16,265 nucleotides of DNA from Alphaproteobacteria bacterium. GTDB taxonomy: Bacteria > Pseudomonadota > Alphaproteobacteria > Caulobacterales > Caulobacteraceae. The notes under the pieces were generated by a model. The model searched no databases, had not been told where the DNA came from, and was given only the letters and a program-made list of their open reading frames with translations. Below, in pieces: positions 14,916 to 16,265 of the stretch. Within the stretch, counting starts at the first letter, position 1. Every line of letters starts with the position of its first letter. The translations under genes and the position numbers were made by a program. The stretch covers positions 1-16,265 of the forward strand of contig JAHINZ010000141.1 in assembly GCA_018895795.1 (NCBI GenBank). Direction: 5' to 3'.

Positions 14916-16265
14916 ATGTCGCAATCTTCGCGTTTGCGGAGCCTGCTGGCGATGGGCGCTTCGGCGGCCGTGCTCGCAGCCGTCGCCACACCTGTTCTGG
15001 CTCAGCAGGCCCAAGGCCAACAAACCACGGTCATCGAGGAACTGGTCGTCACCGCCCAGAAGAAGGAAGAAGCCCTTCAGGACGTGCCGATCGCGGTGTC
15101 CGCCTTCAGCCAGGACACCCTTGAAGCCCAGAAGATCGACGGGGGTCCGAACCTTCAACAGGCGATCCCGAACGTCACCTTCGCCAAGAGCAACTTCACC
15201 AACAGCTTCAACTTCCAGATCCGCGGCATCGGGGCCAAGGCGGTCGGCGCCTCCGCGGACGCCGGGGTCGGCGTCCACCTCAACAACGCGCCGCAACAGT
15301 CGGGCAACCTGTTCGAAGCCGAATTCTACGATGTGGAACGCGTCGAAGTGCTGCGCGGCCCGCAGGGCACGCTGTACGGACGCAACGCCACCGGCGGCGT
15401 GGTCAATGTGATCACCGCCAAGCCGACCGACACCTTCGAAGCCATGGTCCGCGCCGAAGTCGGCAACTACGGGACCCAGAAGGTCCGCGGAATGGTCAAT
15501 ATTCCGCTCTATCAAGACAAGCTGGCCGTCCGCCTCGCCGGCACGGTGCTCAAGCGCGACGGCTTCGTCACCAACACCTTCAACAACCACAAGGTCGACG
15601 ACCGGGATCTCTATTCGGGTCGCGTCCAGGTGATGTTCAACCCGACCGAGAAGCTGCACACCAACTTCCTGTGGGAACGCTTCCACGAAGATGACGCCCG
15701 CGCCCGCACCGGCAAGCAACTCTGCACCAAGGACAACGGTCCCGCCACCGTCGGCGGCGTTCCGACCGGCGCCTCGCGCGTCTTCCTGACCCAGGGCTGC
15801 CTGCCCGCCTCGCTCTATGGGGCTTCAGCCTACGGCACCGTCAACTCGTCGGGCACTCTGACCGGTCTGCTGGGGAACATCTTCGGCTTCACGTCGGGCG
15901 ATGTGAACGCCGGCGGCACCACCTCGACCGACCTCCAACAAATCGCGACGGCGCTTGATCCGCTGTATCAGTCGAGCTCGGACAGCTACCAGTTCACCTT
16001 GAACTATGACCTGACCGACCAACTGTCGCTGACGGCCATGACCTCTTATGGCAAGGGCGAAGTCTATACCAAGCAGGACTACAACCGTAACGTCGCGTCC
16101 GTTCCCTTCAACAACACGCCCTTCACCCCCGGCGGCTTCTTCACCGACCCGCAGGTGGGCAGAACCAACAAGTTCACCACCATCGACATCTCGTCGGGCC
16201 GCTCCGAGCAGTTCAGCCAGGAACTGCGCCTGCAGTCGAACTTCGACGGCCCGCTGAACTTCAAC
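14916..16265 (+). CDS. TonB-dependent receptor (partial, C-terminus outside window)
   Basis: An outer-membrane beta-barrel importer for siderophores, carbohydrates or aromatic compounds, energised by TonB. The first 450 residues are present with no stop before the window end; the family is usually 700-900. Residues 1-29 are a signal peptide (cleavage near VLA-QQ), EELVVTAQK (41-49) is the TonB box, and the plug domain follows from ~55 with VERVEVLRGPQGTLYGRNAT and GGVVNVITAKP (140-170); barrel strands begin after ~175. GGGAGGGAA directly before the ATG is a strong ribosome binding site. It has no linked regulator or TonB gene in the window, so the ligand cannot be named. Such receptors are very numerous in Caulobacterales. 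Confidence 0.95.
   Translation, partial: MSQSSRLRSLLAMGASAAVLAAVATPVLAQQAQGQQTTVIEELVVTAQKKEEALQDVPIAVSAFSQDTLEAQKIDGGPNLQQAIPNVTFAKSNFTNSFNFQIRGIGAKAVGASADAGVGVHLNNAPQQSGNLFEAEFYDVERVEVLRGPQGTLYGRNATGGVVNVITAKPTDTFEAMVRAEVGNYGTQKVRGMVNIPLYQDKLAVRLAGTVLKRDGFVTNTFNNHKVDDRDLYSGRVQVMFNPTEKLHTNFLWERFHEDDARARTGKQLCTKDNGPATVGGVPTGASRVFLTQGCLPASLYGASAYGTVNSSGTLTGLLGNIFGFTSGDVNAGGTTSTDLQQIATALDPLYQSSSDSYQFTLNYDLTDQLSLTAMTSYGKGEVYTKQDYNRNVASVPFNNTPFTPGGFFTDPQVGRTNKFTTIDISSGRSEQFSQELRLQSNFDGPLNFN

Overview
The window is high-GC, gene-dense DNA from an alphaproteobacterium, most likely Caulobacter or a close relative in Caulobacterales. This rests on overall codon use, frequent GTG/TTG starts, the TonB-dependent receptor, the C/G-rich intergenic hairpin elements and the family make-up; no rRNA or other direct taxonomic marker is present. 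Fifteen protein genes are supported. Two are cut by the window edges: a glutamine synthetase family gene on the left and a TonB-dependent receptor on the right.

Positions 1-7671 form an amine/omega-amino-acid catabolic locus. A minus-strand operon runs from an aldehyde dehydrogenase (5415) through gabD-type succinate-semialdehyde dehydrogenase and a class-III aminotransferase to a glutamine synthetase-like ligase (PuuA-type candidate). The junctions are a 4-bp gap, a GTGA overlap and an ATGA overlap. Just upstream on the same strand is a GntR/FCD repressor gene, and divergent from it is an omega-amino acid:pyruvate aminotransferase. An 18-bp perfect palindrome (5431-5448) before the operon and a closely matching imperfect copy (6310-6327) before the divergent aminotransferase look like the operators of this regulator. 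Together the genes suggest activation or glutamylation of an amine or polyamine, transamination to an aldehyde, oxidation to a GABA-like acid and entry to succinate. The exact substrate cannot be read from sequence.

Positions 7672-12597 hold unrelated plus-strand genes: rsgA (30S maturation GTPase), a pectate lyase-like lipoprotein, aroC (chorismate synthase), a single-domain response regulator with an arginine-rich tail, and a small glycine-rich lipoprotein. The pectate lyase to aroC gap is filled by a hairpin-rich repeat, and a CACCGGTG dyad lies before the pectate lyase.

Positions 12606-14390 carry the preQ0 (queuosine precursor) genes queC, queE and queD on the minus strand. QueE has the expanded CX14CX2C radical-SAM motif. 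The QueD-like protein has Tyr where the catalytic Cys of the family is expected. A 525-bp gene-free region (14391-14915) follows, containing several small inverted repeats and divergent promoters, and then the TonB-dependent receptor reading out of the window.
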